From NCBI GenBank assembly GCA_964412455.1, contig CAYPOT010000003.1, positions 43,445-107,444 on the forward strand: a stretch of DNA of 64,000 bases, in the 5' to 3' direction. The DNA is from JAAXXJ01 sp964412455 (GTDB lineage: Bacteria > Nitrospirota > UBA9217). A program made the position numbers and the translations under genes. Of this stretch, positions 8,008 to 17,286 are shown piece by piece; the stretch's first letter is position 1, and each line of letters begins with the position of its first letter. The notes beneath the pieces are model-generated. The model was given only the letters and a program-made list of their open reading frames with translations, did no database searches and was not told the DNA's origin.

Positions 8008-9258
8008 TCATCTCATCACCTGCGTAAGTTTGCGCGTGCCGTACTCAAGCTTCTTGGTCCCTGCCGCGGTAAGCGCTCCGGTCTTTTCGAGCACAGCGAT
8101 CTCGCTTTTCACGGCATCGGCGAGTTCGTCCTCGCCCAGGTTCAGGAGGACGGTGGCGGCAGCCTGGAACTTCCGCGTCGCCGCGATAATGTTGCCGGCA
8201 TCGGCCTCGGTGAGCGCCTGGGTCTGGAGCTTGAACGCCGTCACCTTTTCAACAAGGTTCATTACCTCGGCATTCACCTTTGCGGCTCCGGCGGCATCGG
8301 CGGTGAACGTTATGTTCAGGTCCGCCTTGACGGTTTGGCCGGATCGCCCCCCGGAGGGGACGTCATACCTGATCTCCACCTGGCCAACCCGGTACGCGCC
8401 CGCTTTATGCGCCGGCACCCGTGCTTCGATCAGGACCGCCTGTCCCTTCCTGCCGTCAAGCGAGCCGAGGTCGGCCTGGACCATGGTGCCGCTGACCGTC
8501 CGGCTGCTTACGTCGGCGATCATCGGGACGGTGGTGAACACCTTGACCGGGCGTACGCCGGGGCTCATGCGGCCGGTGATCTTTACGTTCGTTACGGCAA
8601 CGGACTGCATGCCCTCCATCTCCTGCCGGAAGGCGTCGAGGATGGCGATGGGATTCTGGATCCAGTGCGAGTTGCCGCGTGACCGCTCGGCGATCTGGAG
8701 CAGGAGCTTCTCGTTCCACTCGTTGCCGATCCCGATGCTCGTGATCGCCACGCCCAGCTTGCCCGCTTCATCGGCAAGCTTCAGGCAGGCATCCTCGTCA
8801 TCCCAGGTCTGACCGTCGGTCAGCAGCACAATGCGGTTGACGCGGTCCTTCGAGATCCCTTTTTTCACTTCCGCGAGACCGGCGGAAAGGCCATCGGATA
8901 TCTGGGTGCCGCCGCGGACGATCACTTTGGCGAGACTCGCCTTGATCTCGTCCCGGTTCTTCGCCGGCCGGCTCGGGACCAGGGTCTCGACCTGGTCGTC
9001 GAAGATCGTGACGGAGACCAGGTCGTTATCGCCCAGATGCTCCACCACGTAGCCCACGGCCTCCTTGAGGTTGTCCATCTTTTCGCCGTCCATGGAACCG
9101 CTCCGGTCCAGGACCAGCGCAATGTTCGCCGGCATGGTCCCGAGGGTCGTCCCGGCGACGGCCTTGATGTCCACCAGCGCGTAGACAGCCTGTTCGCCGT
9201 CGGTCACCGGCAGCGAGTCCTTGCTCATGATGCAGCGGATGTTCAGTTCGTTCTTCAT
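8008..9258 (-). CDS. VWA-domain protein
   Basis: 416 residues. A short N-terminal beta region (EQAVYALVDIKA) leads into a VWA domain at about residues 40-215 with a complete MIDAS set (DRSGS at about 52, a Thr in the GGTQIS loop, and LLTDGQTWDD). The C-terminal 180 residues are mixed beta and helix, ending with a helical bundle. No signal peptide, so it is likely cytoplasmic. An AAGGAGGAAC site lies just before ATG 9258. VWA proteins of this type accompany kinase/phosphatase/FHA clusters as assembly or adaptor subunits; the exact partner cannot be read from sequence. Confidence 0.85.
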   Translation of the reverse strand: MKNELNIRCIMSKDSLPVTDGEQAVYALVDIKAVAGTTLGTMPANIALVLDRSGSMDGEKMDNLKEAVGYVVEHLGDNDLVSVTIFDDQVETLVPSRPAKNRDEIKASLAKVIVRGGTQISDGLSAGLAEVKKGISKDRVNRIVLLTDGQTWDDEDACLKLADEAGKLGVAITSIGIGNEWNEKLLLQIAERSRGNSHWIQNPIAILDAFRQEMEGMQSVAVTNVKITGRMSPGVRPVKVFTTVPMIADVSSRTVSGTMVQADLGSLDGRKGQAVLIEARVPAHKAGAYRVGQVEIRYDVPSGGRSGQTVKADLNITFTADAAGAAKVNAEVMNLVEKVTAFKLQTQALTEADAGNIIAATRKFQAAATVLLNLGEDELADAVKSEIAVLEKTGALTAAGTKKLEYGTRKLTQVMR

Positions 9259-9302
9259 GTTCTGTTCCTCCTTGTTCTGATCTCGAATTTCTCACTCCGC
9301 AC

Positions 9303-10214
9303 TTAGGTGACCTTGACGGCGATCGCGGTGATGTTGTCCTTCCCGCCGTTCGCGTTCGCCTGCTGCACCAACCGGGCGCAGATGACCTCGGTATGCTGTT
9401 CTTCGGTGCAGATCCTGCGGATATCCTCGTCCTTCAGTTCTCCCCACAATCCGTCGGTGCAAAGCACCAGGGTGCCGCCGCGGGCAAGGGGGACACGGTA
9501 CGTGTCCACGACGACCGATTCCTCGCTCCCGATGGTCCGGAGCAGCAGGTTCGACCGCGGGTCGGTACGCGCTTCGTCCTTCGTCAGTTTTCCCAGCTCC
9601 ACCAGCTTCGCCACGAGAGAATGGTCCTTCGTGATCTGGGTGATGGTGCCGTTCTCGATCCAGTAGGCCCGGCTGTCCCCGACGCTGGCGATATGCGCTA
9701 TCCCTTCCGTCACCAGCGCGACGGTCAGTGTGGTCCCCATGTTCGATCCCTTGCGCAGGGCTTCCTTTTTTACGGCGGCATTCGCCTGCTGGACCGACTG
9801 CGTGACGGCCGCGAGCGGGTCCTTCTTTCGTACGCGGCCTGTCCGGACCGCCTGTGCGACCGTCTCGACGGCGATGCCGCTTGCCACCTCGCCGGCGTCA
9901 TGGCCGCCCATGCCGTCCGCGACCACGAAGAGGGCGTCGTTCCCGATGGCATGCAGCGCCAGATTGTCCTCGTTCTGCGTCCGCGTCATCCCCCTGTCGG
10001 TGATCCCATTCCAGACCAGCTCGATCTGATCGGGCGTCTGTGCGGCGGGTTCGTCCCGCTCCGGCCGCAAGCGCACCGTGTGGACCGGCTGGAGCACCCG
10101 GGTCATTGCCCGCGCTGATGCCGGATCGATCCCCATCCGGGAAAGGGTCATTACTTCCCAGCTGCCGTCCATGCCGAAGATCCTTTTCAATGCGTTCCAG
10201 AGGTTGTGCAGCAT
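9303..10214 (-). CDS. PP2C-family serine/threonine phosphatase
   Basis: 303 residues. After a variable N-terminus of about 70 residues the PP2C (PPM) fold shows its metal-binding motifs: RTQNEDNLAL, VVADGMGGHDAGEVAS, SVGDSRAYWI and LCTDGLWGEL, with conserved Asp in each. It probably removes phosphates placed by the kinase at 3573-4760. The start is at ATG 10214 or the adjacent 10217 (GGAG six or three bases upstream); an upstream in-frame ATG at 10274 lacks a site. It is the first gene of the minus-strand cluster of kinase, FHA and VWA proteins. Confidence 0.92.
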   Translation of the reverse strand: MLHNLWNALKRIFGMDGSWEVMTLSRMGIDPASARAMTRVLQPVHTVRLRPERDEPAAQTPDQIELVWNGITDRGMTRTQNEDNLALHAIGNDALFVVADGMGGHDAGEVASGIAVETVAQAVRTGRVRKKDPLAAVTQSVQQANAAVKKEALRKGSNMGTTLTVALVTEGIAHIASVGDSRAYWIENGTITQITKDHSLVAKLVELGKLTKDEARTDPRSNLLLRTIGSEESVVVDTYRVPLARGGTLVLCTDGLWGELKDEDIRRICTEEQHTEVICARLVQQANANGGKDNITAIAVKVT

Positions 10215-10663
10215 CATAGGCTCCTGATCGGAAGATCGTTTTCCCAAGTCTGCCGGGTATACTGCATCGTCCATGCCAGAATAGTCATCTGTGGGGAAGA
10301 GTAAAATAATCTCATGAAAGCGTGTGGTTGCATGAGTAGACGGGAAAAGCTCGAATAGGGCGGGGGGTGGGTGATATATGATTACCGAAGAGCGGTATCC
10401 GATTATCGAATGCAGGAGCGAGCGCGCCCCCCGTGATCGGGGTTAGCAAGCGATTAAAATAAATCAGTTCAACCCTGAGGATCGAAGCTCCGTGCCGTTT
10501 GCTGTAGGGAGCTTAAATCCAGGAGCGAGCTCACATTACCCGCAGCGAGCTGCAGGGACAGCAAGTCACTGGGGCCTGAGCCGCGGCGGGAGTCGCGGAC
10601 CAATGTCTAAGGAATGAACAGCAGGCTTCGGAAGGCAGGAGGGAATGATCTGGTGCGCCCTGG
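10215..10663. other. non-coding stretch between two signalling operons
   Basis: No credible gene. The element (g/t)ccaggagcgagc occurs twice (about 10408 and 10517) and cagcgagctgcaggg is a related third copy, so part of this gap is a degenerate repeat. It must carry the promoter of the phosphatase/kinase cluster, but no convincing -35/-10 pair is seen. Confidence 0.4.
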
Positions 10664-11887
10664 TCACGCTTGGTGATCTGAGGCAAGACCGTTGAAGAGC
10701 GCGACGTCGATGTTCTTCAAGTGGGGGAGGATCTGCGGCTCTTTTACCTCGCCGCTCAGCTCCCTGTTCAGCAGGCTGAAGAACGTATTCGTGATCTTCT
10801 CGTCGAACTGGGTCCCTTGGCACCTCATTACTTCCTGAAATGCCTCGACGAGGGGCAGCTTGTCCCGGTAGGGGCGGTCCGACGTCATGGCATCAAAGGC
10901 GTCGACCAGCGCGAGGATCTTCACGCCATCGCTCAACTCCGCGTCCTTCAGGGAATGGGGATATCCTTTGCCATCCAAACGCTCGTGGTGATGCAGGACG
11001 AACTTCTCGATGTTCCTCCAGGGAAACCTGATCTTGGACAGGATATTGTACGATATCTGCGGATGCTTCCGGATCTCGCTGATCTCGGGGGCCGTCAGGG
11101 TCGCTCCCTTATTGATGACCTTGACATCAATGATGATCTTTCCGATGTCATGGAGAAGGCCGGCGATATAGATGCCCTCGAGGTCTTTTTTCTTCCAACC
11201 GAGCTCACGCGCGATGGCAACGGCGTAGCTTGCCACGCGATACGAATGGTCCTTGGTGTACTCGTCCTTGGCGTCGATCGCGGCCGCGAACGCTTCTATG
11301 GTGTCATGGTAGATCCGCTGCATGCTGGTATAGAGCTTTCTGTTTTCAGCGGCCTTGTTGGCCAGCGCCAGGAACAGCCGGGCGTTATGCAGGGTTATGG
11401 CCATGTGATGGGCGATCACCCGGAGGACATCTTTTTCCGCCGGGCGGAAGGCCGCCCCGCCCAGCTTTCTGCCCAGCGCGACGGCGCCGACAAGACCGCC
11501 TTTCACAAAGAGTGGGAGAAAGATTCTTGTTTGCAGTTTTGTAAAGATGGCCCGATTCTGAAGAAAAAAAGCGCTCTCTGCAAGATCGCGCGTGGTGTGC
11601 GGATCATTGGCCCGCAGGAGCTTTATCTGTCCCGACAGGATGGGAAGGGTGATCTTCAGCAGGGCCTTGTCCCGATGCCCCTTGTCGACCAGCAGTTCGA
11701 GTTCACGGCGCTGCGGGTGGTAGACGAACAAGGCCGCGGTCGGCACGGAGAACATGCCGGTGATGACATAGAGCGCCGCTTTCATCTTCGCCGAAAGGTC
11801 CTTCGAGGAGGTCGCCTCCTGTCCGAGATCGACCAGGGACGCCATGGTGAACATCAACCGCTTGAGATCCAGCTTTTTCTTCGTCAT
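10664..11887 (-). CDS. GAF / HD-GYP protein (c-di-GMP phosphodiesterase)
   Basis: 407 residues. A GAF-like sensory domain (about 20-175) precedes an HD-GYP domain (about 195-375) with HD in LLHDIGKI, HPQISYNIL, HHERLDGKGYP and DAFDAMTSDRPYR, all characteristic of active enzymes that cleave cyclic di-GMP. No membrane segments. It is the last gene of a four-gene operon: its ATG at 11887 lies one base past the stop of the STAS gene, with a GGAGAAAGGGG site upstream. The operon also holds a diguanylate cyclase, so synthesis and removal of the messenger are coupled. Confidence 0.93.
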   Translation of the reverse strand: MTKKKLDLKRLMFTMASLVDLGQEATSSKDLSAKMKAALYVITGMFSVPTAALFVYHPQRRELELLVDKGHRDKALLKITLPILSGQIKLLRANDPHTTRDLAESAFFLQNRAIFTKLQTRIFLPLFVKGGLVGAVALGRKLGGAAFRPAEKDVLRVIAHHMAITLHNARLFLALANKAAENRKLYTSMQRIYHDTIEAFAAAIDAKDEYTKDHSYRVASYAVAIARELGWKKKDLEGIYIAGLLHDIGKIIIDVKVINKGATLTAPEISEIRKHPQISYNILSKIRFPWRNIEKFVLHHHERLDGKGYPHSLKDAELSDGVKILALVDAFDAMTSDRPYRDKLPLVEAFQEVMRCQGTQFDEKITNTFFSLLNRELSGEVKEPQILPHLKNIDVALFNGLASDHQA

Positions 11888-11888
11888 G

Positions 11889-12242
11889 CTACCCCTTTCT
11901 CCTTAAGAACCGGAGGGCGTCCTCTTCATCGGCAAATACCTTGACGTGCTTGATCAGGCCCATCATTTCGAAAACATCGCGGTGAGCCTTCTTCATATTG
12001 GTGAAGTAAAGGACGCTGTTGTGTTCCAGGGTCTTCTGGACCATGCCGGTAAAAATGGAGACCCCGATGGTGTTGATATACTGCACATCGGAGAAATTGA
12101 CGATGAGCGTGTTCATGCCTTCTCCGAGCAGCTGCTCGCTGGTCCGCTCGAGGCTCACCGCCCCCATGTCATTGATATAGCCTTTGGGCATGATGACGGC
12201 CACGTTCTGCGCCGACCTTGATGACAGTGAAAAATTACTCAT
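11889..12242 (-). CDS. STAS-domain anti-anti-sigma-type protein
   Basis: 117 residues, the length of a stand-alone SpoIIAA/RsbV-like protein. The usual strand-helix pattern is present (NVAVIMPKGYINDMGA, TLIVNFSDVQYINTIGVSIF), with a Ser/Thr-poor switch region (YINTIGVS, where the Ser is the probable phosphorylation site). In partner-switching systems such a protein is phosphorylated by an RsbW-like kinase; the overlapping upstream gene carries such a kinase domain. ATG 12242 is preferred: AAGGAGG ends 12 bases upstream, and the gene start overlaps the previous stop (12235) by 8 bases. Confidence 0.88.
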   Translation of the reverse strand: MSNFSLSSRSAQNVAVIMPKGYINDMGAVSLERTSEQLLGEGMNTLIVNFSDVQYINTIGVSIFTGMVQKTLEHNSVLYFTNMKKAHRDVFEMMGLIKHVKVFADEEDALRFLRRKG

Positions 12243-13905
12243 GCTGGGCTGCATCCTCCTTCCGCGCTCCGGCGGGTGTTCCAAGTTTTTTTATCAGTAT
12301 CGTTCTGGTGCCTCCGGGGATCTTTTCAAAGGTGACCTCATCGGCAAAACGCTTCATGAGCTTGATGCCCCAACCTCTGTTTGATGCCTTTTCGGCCCCC
12401 TGGTCGGTAAACGGCTCGCCGGTCTCCCGCACGATGAACTCCGGTCCGGCGCTTTCGATCGAGACCGACAGGCGATCGCCATCGACGGAAACGATTATCC
12501 GGATCTTGTCCTCTGCACCCTTGCCGTGCTCGATGGCGTTGATGCAGGCCTCGATAACGGCTATCTGCATCTGTCCGACAGCGTCCTCGTTGAGCTGAAG
12601 GTTCTTGCCGATCTGCTCGAGGCATTGCGCGACGACGAGCTCTGATTCCCGGGCCATCGGGATGGTCATGTCGAAGCGGACACCCTGCTCCTTCTGCGGG
12701 AACAGTGATTCCCGGAAAAGCCGCTCCTGCTCATGGCGGGTCTTCGCGAGGATCTCTCCCAGGTAGAGGCACTCGATAATATCCCGCACAACCAGGTCAT
12801 CCGCAGCTCTGAACACACCGAACTCTCCGCGGATGAAACCTGCCAGATACAACGCTTGTACGGTGTCACTCGCCTGGGCATCCGTCAGCGCGAGGGATCT
12901 CGCGATCCGTTTGAGGGATATCGGCTCCGTCGCGTGGTAGATCGCAGCGGCCGCAGCAAGGGCGGCCCTCCGCGTCGCCAGGTCAGGGAAAAAGTTCTTC
13001 AGGACCGCGGACCAGGAGAGGGAGAGCGCGCCTTCCCTGATCTCCCCCAGGTACGCATTCCAGAAATCCTTTTCGTCAGGCGTGCTCTTCGTGCAGGCCG
13101 CCCTGACGACGCACCCCAGGTACAAGGGATTGCCGCCGAGATGGCGTTGCAAATGGTGGGGCATGTTCCCTTCGGCGCCCCGTGCGTTCAGGAGAGCGTG
13201 AGCTATCGACGACAGGCTTTCGGGTCCGAGCGGTTGGAGGGGTATCCGCTCCAGACCGCTCGCGACGGCCATCTCCTGGAACTCCGGCGAGTTTCCCGTG
13301 ATGAGGTGGGGTGTTCTTCCTGACGACATCGGCTCCTCGAAGAGAGCGGCGAGCTGGGGCTCGGGGACCCCTCCGCGGTGAAGGCCCTTGAGACGGGGGA
13401 ACTCATCGATCAAAACGACCACCGATGTCCCGGTGGCCAGCGCGGACAGGTACGGAGCATTGAGGGCAATGCGCAGGGCGTCGAGGGGATCACCGGAGCT
13501 GCGTTCATATTGGCTAAGGAGCTCGCTTGCCCAGACCGCGCCCCGCTCTTCCAGGAGCGAGGAGGCGTCAGCGAGCGATATCCCGTCAAGATGGAGCAGG
13601 GCCTGCTCTTTTTTCTCGTAGGCCAGTCGATGGCACAGGAACCGTGTCAGGTAGTTCCGGGAAAAGTCCTGTGCCGAAAGGAGCGCCGGATTGACCGAAT
13701 AATAGAAGGGCGCTACCCGGTCCTGTTCCCAGAATAAACGGCCGAACAGCTGTTTGAGCAGCTCCGTCTTCCCCATGCCCCGGCGTCCGGACAGAACAGC
13801 GCTCCGTGCCGTCACCCCATGCGCCGGGGTGACCCGTTGGATGAGAGCCGCCAGCTCTTCCTGCCTTCCGATGAAATCTTTTTTCTGAAGCGCGCTGAAT
13901 GGCAT
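12235..13905 (-). CDS. P-loop AAA/STAND-type ATPase fused to an RsbW-like anti-sigma kinase domain
   Basis: 556 residues with an unusual two-part plan. Residues 1 to about 270 are an ATPase of the archaeal/STAND type: FIGRQEEL, Walker A GRRGMGKTE, Walker B VVVLIDEFPRLK, sensor-like HLITGNS. A winged-helix region follows (about 300-390). The C-terminal 150 residues are a GHKL/HATPase domain of the anti-sigma type, with N-box EACINAIEHGKG and the G-box region SNRGWGIKLMKRFADE. The partner STAS protein is encoded by the next, overlapping gene. I infer that ATP-dependent sensing in the front half gates a kinase or binding switch in the back half. No sigma factor gene is adjacent. Confidence 0.85.
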   Translation of the reverse strand: MPFSALQKKDFIGRQEELAALIQRVTPAHGVTARSAVLSGRRGMGKTELLKQLFGRLFWEQDRVAPFYYSVNPALLSAQDFSRNYLTRFLCHRLAYEKKEQALLHLDGISLADASSLLEERGAVWASELLSQYERSSGDPLDALRIALNAPYLSALATGTSVVVLIDEFPRLKGLHRGGVPEPQLAALFEEPMSSGRTPHLITGNSPEFQEMAVASGLERIPLQPLGPESLSSIAHALLNARGAEGNMPHHLQRHLGGNPLYLGCVVRAACTKSTPDEKDFWNAYLGEIREGALSLSWSAVLKNFFPDLATRRAALAAAAAIYHATEPISLKRIARSLALTDAQASDTVQALYLAGFIRGEFGVFRAADDLVVRDIIECLYLGEILAKTRHEQERLFRESLFPQKEQGVRFDMTIPMARESELVVAQCLEQIGKNLQLNEDAVGQMQIAVIEACINAIEHGKGAEDKIRIIVSVDGDRLSVSIESAGPEFIVRETGEPFTDQGAEKASNRGWGIKLMKRFADEVTFEKIPGGTRTILIKKLGTPAGARKEDAAQHE

Positions 13906-13906
13906 G

Positions 13907-15946
13907 CTAGGAAAACACCTCTACCCTGTTCTTCCCCTTATTCTTGGCGCGGTAAAGCGCTTTGTCGACATTCTCGAGAAGCAGCTCGGCGGTATTCCCG
14001 TGTTCCGGATAACAGGCAATGCCGATGCTTGCCGTCAGCGCACAAGGTTCCAGAACCGCTTTTTCCAGAGTTTGTGTCGCCCCTCTGAGCACACACATTC
14101 TCAGGCGTTCGGCAATATCGAGCGCCACGGATTCCCTGGTTTCGGGCAGGATCGCGACGAACTCGTCCCCTCCGTACCGCGCCATGATGTCGATGGACCG
14201 CACGGTTTTCAGGAGTGTCTCTGCTATGTCCTTGAGTATCTTGTCGCCGAAAGGATGCCCATGGGTGTCGTTGCAGACCTTGAAACCGTCGAGGTCCAGC
14301 ATCAGCAGGCTCATGGGGTGGACATGCCGTTCAGACCGAGCCAGCTCGTCCTTCAGCCGCTCCAGCAGATATCTGCGGTTCAAGAGGCCCGTCAGGGGAT
14401 CGGTTATCGTCAGCTTTTTAAGCTCTTCCGATTTGTTAAAAAATTCGTTCCGCTCAAGGACGATCGAGGCGTGGGTCGCAACGGATTGGATGAACCGCAG
14501 GTCCTCCTCGTCGAAGACCTCGCCGGTCGTCTTGTCCGACAGATTGAGCACCCCGATGACCCGGTCCGCGATCTTGAGCGGCACGCTGACGAATGACAGG
14601 GTCTTATAATGCTCACGGCTCTTCTGTTTGAACCGCGGGTCGCTCTCGAAGTTTTTCACGAGGATGGGCTCCCCGTGCTCAGCCACCTTGCCTGCGATCC
14701 CTTCGCCGCGCCGTATCGTGATCTTCCCCGGAAGTTCCTGCGACAGTTCCTGGTGGATGCCTTTTTTTGCTTCGAGGAGCAGGGCATCCGTTTCCTGATC
14801 GAGCATCATAAGAGATCCCTGTTCCGCCTTGAGGAGCTCGGCGGATTTATCCAGGATCATCTGGAGCAGGGTCTCATAGTTCTGGATCGGCGTGATCGCC
14901 CTGGTCAGCTCTGCCATCGAGGCGAAACGGTTGAACTTCTTGTGGAGGTCCTGGTGCAATTGATAATTTTCCAGGAAGAGAGCGGTCTGCTTGCAGAAGC
15001 CGGAGATGATCCGCAGGTCTTTCTCCTGGAGAAGCCTTTCCGCAATACAGAGGATCCCTCCCAACGCCTCGTTCACCATGATCGGGAAAAAATATCGGGA
15101 CTCTCGGCTATCCGGCAGGTCGGTGTCGCATGCGGCAGCGGGTTTCGCGGAGCGGACGAACGGCATCCCGCTGAGGAGCGCGTTCACGATGGCATCCTGC
15201 GAGCTGATGCTGAACGCCTCTGTCGGCATTCCGCTCCTGGAGAGGCCGTACAGACTGGTATAGCGGTCATGCTGCCGGTCGAGAGCAAGAATGGTGATGC
15301 GGTCGATATCAAGCAGCGTCGACAGATTGTACAGCATGTTCTGGTATCGTGTCTCCGGCTGCTCCGCGGCGGCAGAACCCCAGAGCGAGAATACGTCCAT
15401 GAGGCTGTCGAACTTTTTCCGCAGGGCGCTGGTTTCCTGCATGTTCGTGAGAAGCCGGTTTACCGTGTCGCTCACAAAGCGGCAGGCTTTCCATGCCTGC
15501 TGCTCGCTGGTGAACGTGAGCGGTGTCGTTATGGAGATCGTGTCGAGGCCGCCGGAGGTCACGAGATTCATACACGCGCGGAAATCCTCATAGGAGGAGA
15601 ACGATCCCTGCCCGAGGATCATCGCTTTCCCCTCCCGGTACTCGACCGGAAGCACGAAGTTCATGATCTTTGCATAACATTTGAAGACCTCGGGTTTTCC
15701 CGTCGAGAGGGCGTTTATCATGTGGGGATGACAGTGCGATCTGCACGGCGACTCCCGGCCCGGCGAGGAGGGGCGGAAACCGCGACAGGGAGAAGGGGTG
15801 GTTTGCGGAACGAAGAGCGAGCTTCCGGTCTGTGAATAGACATTCAAAGAAAATCCGAAACTGTCGGAAAGGGTGGTAAACAGGTCCTGCCAGGTCTCCG
15901 TCGCGAAGATGTCCTTCAGGTGCTCTCCGGTGGTCGCGTTCAACAT
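13907..15946 (-). CDS. diguanylate cyclase with PocR and GAF sensory domains
   Basis: 679 residues. An N-terminal PocR-type ligand-binding domain (about 10-180, with the conserved Cys/His set in CRSHCHPHM and CYAKIMNFVLPV), one or two GAF domains (about 210-345 and 360-505) and a C-terminal GGDEF domain (about 515-678). The catalytic motif GGDEF is intact and RSID stands exactly five residues before it, the RxxD inhibitory site for product feedback. No membrane helices. ATG 15946 is preceded by GGAGG with a 4-base gap; a further in-frame ATG at 16018 has no site. First gene of the four-gene c-di-GMP/partner-switch operon. Confidence 0.93.
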   Translation of the reverse strand: MLNATTGEHLKDIFATETWQDLFTTLSDSFGFSLNVYSQTGSSLFVPQTTPSPCRGFRPSSPGRESPCRSHCHPHMINALSTGKPEVFKCYAKIMNFVLPVEYREGKAMILGQGSFSSYEDFRACMNLVTSGGLDTISITTPLTFTSEQQAWKACRFVSDTVNRLLTNMQETSALRKKFDSLMDVFSLWGSAAAEQPETRYQNMLYNLSTLLDIDRITILALDRQHDRYTSLYGLSRSGMPTEAFSISSQDAIVNALLSGMPFVRSAKPAAACDTDLPDSRESRYFFPIMVNEALGGILCIAERLLQEKDLRIISGFCKQTALFLENYQLHQDLHKKFNRFASMAELTRAITPIQNYETLLQMILDKSAELLKAEQGSLMMLDQETDALLLEAKKGIHQELSQELPGKITIRRGEGIAGKVAEHGEPILVKNFESDPRFKQKSREHYKTLSFVSVPLKIADRVIGVLNLSDKTTGEVFDEEDLRFIQSVATHASIVLERNEFFNKSEELKKLTITDPLTGLLNRRYLLERLKDELARSERHVHPMSLLMLDLDGFKVCNDTHGHPFGDKILKDIAETLLKTVRSIDIMARYGGDEFVAILPETRESVALDIAERLRMCVLRGATQTLEKAVLEPCALTASIGIACYPEHGNTAELLLENVDKALYRAKNKGKNRVEVFS

Positions 15947-16685
15947 GATGCCTCCGACGTGCTGCTCAACCGTCGTTAAAAGGCTTGCGTTATGCCGGCC
16001 GGCGGGGCGCATTTCCATACTTCGCTAACAGCAATTAACATACCACGCGTACTACTTCGGCGGCCGGTCTTTAATTTTCAATAATTACAAGAGCTGTTGC
16101 AGAAAGTGAACTTTCCTGCGTCGTGGGAAAGGCTTTATTCTCGCGAATTTTCCGGAAAGAACATGGTGCTTTGAACAGTTCCCCGATGATGGCTGGCTAT
16201 GCACACTAAATTTCTTATTCCTGCAGCAAGTTATCATAAGTTGTTTAGAGCGTCAAGAAAAATGAAGGCGCATGCCAGTACCGGAAGATCGGCGACAGCC
16301 CCGGCGCGCCGCCGAACCTAGAACCAGGATCGTGCACTGGCAGGTCGCTGAAAAAGTCGCTTCATTCGTGTTTCAGTTGAAAAAAGGATCGTCTTTAAGA
16401 GCTTCAGGTTAAAAAACTACGCATTTTGACACGGATACCAGAAGTAGGCGCTTCTAAGCGAAGGCGGATTTATCCATGATCAACCCGGATAAGAACTTGA
16501 ACTATCAGTGAAAATCATAATTACATCCGATTTTATCTGCGTCAAAGGTTCTTATCTCTTCTCTGAATGGTCAGGGTCCTGGCGCTGTTCGCAAAGGCCT
16601 GATCGATGCGCGCTCCCGCCGCATTTGCCGTTGTGTGATCACCCTGTTGCAAAGTCCCGGTCTTTTATGCTACTCTACGCCCGCC
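15947..16685. other. long intergenic region, divergent promoters expected
   Basis: No gene recognised in 740 bases. A weak minus-strand promoter candidate for the diguanylate cyclase operon is TTGACG (complement of 16251-16256), 17 bases, TAACTT. The stretch 16330-16500 is a patchwork of simple repeats interrupted by the 24-bp element described below. Confidence 0.4.
16438..16461. repeat. 24-bp dispersed element, copy 1
   Basis: ccagaagtaggcgcttctaa followed by gcga; 23 of 24 bases match the copy at 31516-31539, 15 kb away. In both places it sits inside otherwise unrelated low-complexity intergenic sequence. Confidence 0.6.
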
Positions 16686-17285
16686 ATGGATATCGTTCTC
16701 GCCACACGAAATAAAAAGAAGGTCGAAGAGATCCGGCGGATCACGGCGGACCTTCCGATCAACGTCCTCTCGCTTGACGACTTTCCGCACTGCCCCGAGA
16801 CCGTCGAAGACCGGGACACCTTTGAGGGGAATGCCGTCAAAAAGGCCCTTGAGATCGCGACGTGCGCGGGGAAGCCGGCCCTTGCCGATGATTCGGGGCT
16901 TGAGGTGGATGCACTGGGCGGAGCGCCGGGAGTCTATTCTGCGCGGTACGCGCCGGACGCGGAAAGCGGGAACGACCCGAAGAATTACCTGAAACTGCTG
17001 CACGACATGAACAATATCCCTCCCCAGGAGCGTGGCGCCCGGTTCGTCTGCTGCCTTGCCCTGGCCTACCCCGATGGCAGGACAAGGACCTTTTCCGGCT
17101 ACGCCAAAGGACGTATCGGACGCGAACCCCGCGGTAAAAAGGGGTTCGGCTACGATCCGGTCTTTTTTCCCGAGGGCTTTGACCGGACCTTCGCGGAAAT
17201 GGCGGCGGAAGAGAAGGACGCCCTGAGCCATCGCGGTAAAGCGCTCGAAAATTTCGCTGAATTCCTCCACTCTTTTTCACGGTGA
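16686..17285 (+). CDS. rdgB: XTP/dITP pyrophosphatase (non-canonical purine NTPase, HAM1 family)
   Basis: 199 residues, normal family length. Hydrolyses dITP, XTP and ITP to monophosphates and PPi, keeping deaminated purines out of nucleic acids. Signatures: ATRNKKKVEEI at the N-terminus (substrate-binding T/SxNxxK), TFEGNAVKKA, ADDSGLEVDALGGAPGVYSARYA, KGFGYDPVFFPEG and SHRGKAL. The ATG at 16686 begins the conserved MDIVLATRN; an earlier in-frame ATG adds an unrelated 17-residue lead. Stands alone; no partner nearby. Confidence 0.95.
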   Translation: MDIVLATRNKKKVEEIRRITADLPINVLSLDDFPHCPETVEDRDTFEGNAVKKALEIATCAGKPALADDSGLEVDALGGAPGVYSARYAPDAESGNDPKNYLKLLHDMNNIPPQERGARFVCCLALAYPDGRTRTFSGYAKGRIGREPRGKKGFGYDPVFFPEGFDRTFAEMAAEEKDALSHRGKALENFAEFLHSFSR

Positions 17286-17286
17286 G

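Noticed and set aside
10290..10660. c-di-GMP (GEMM) riboswitch near the c-di-GMP operon
   Set aside because: I looked by eye for the conserved GEMM core upstream of the signalling genes and found no match; repeats explain the local structure.
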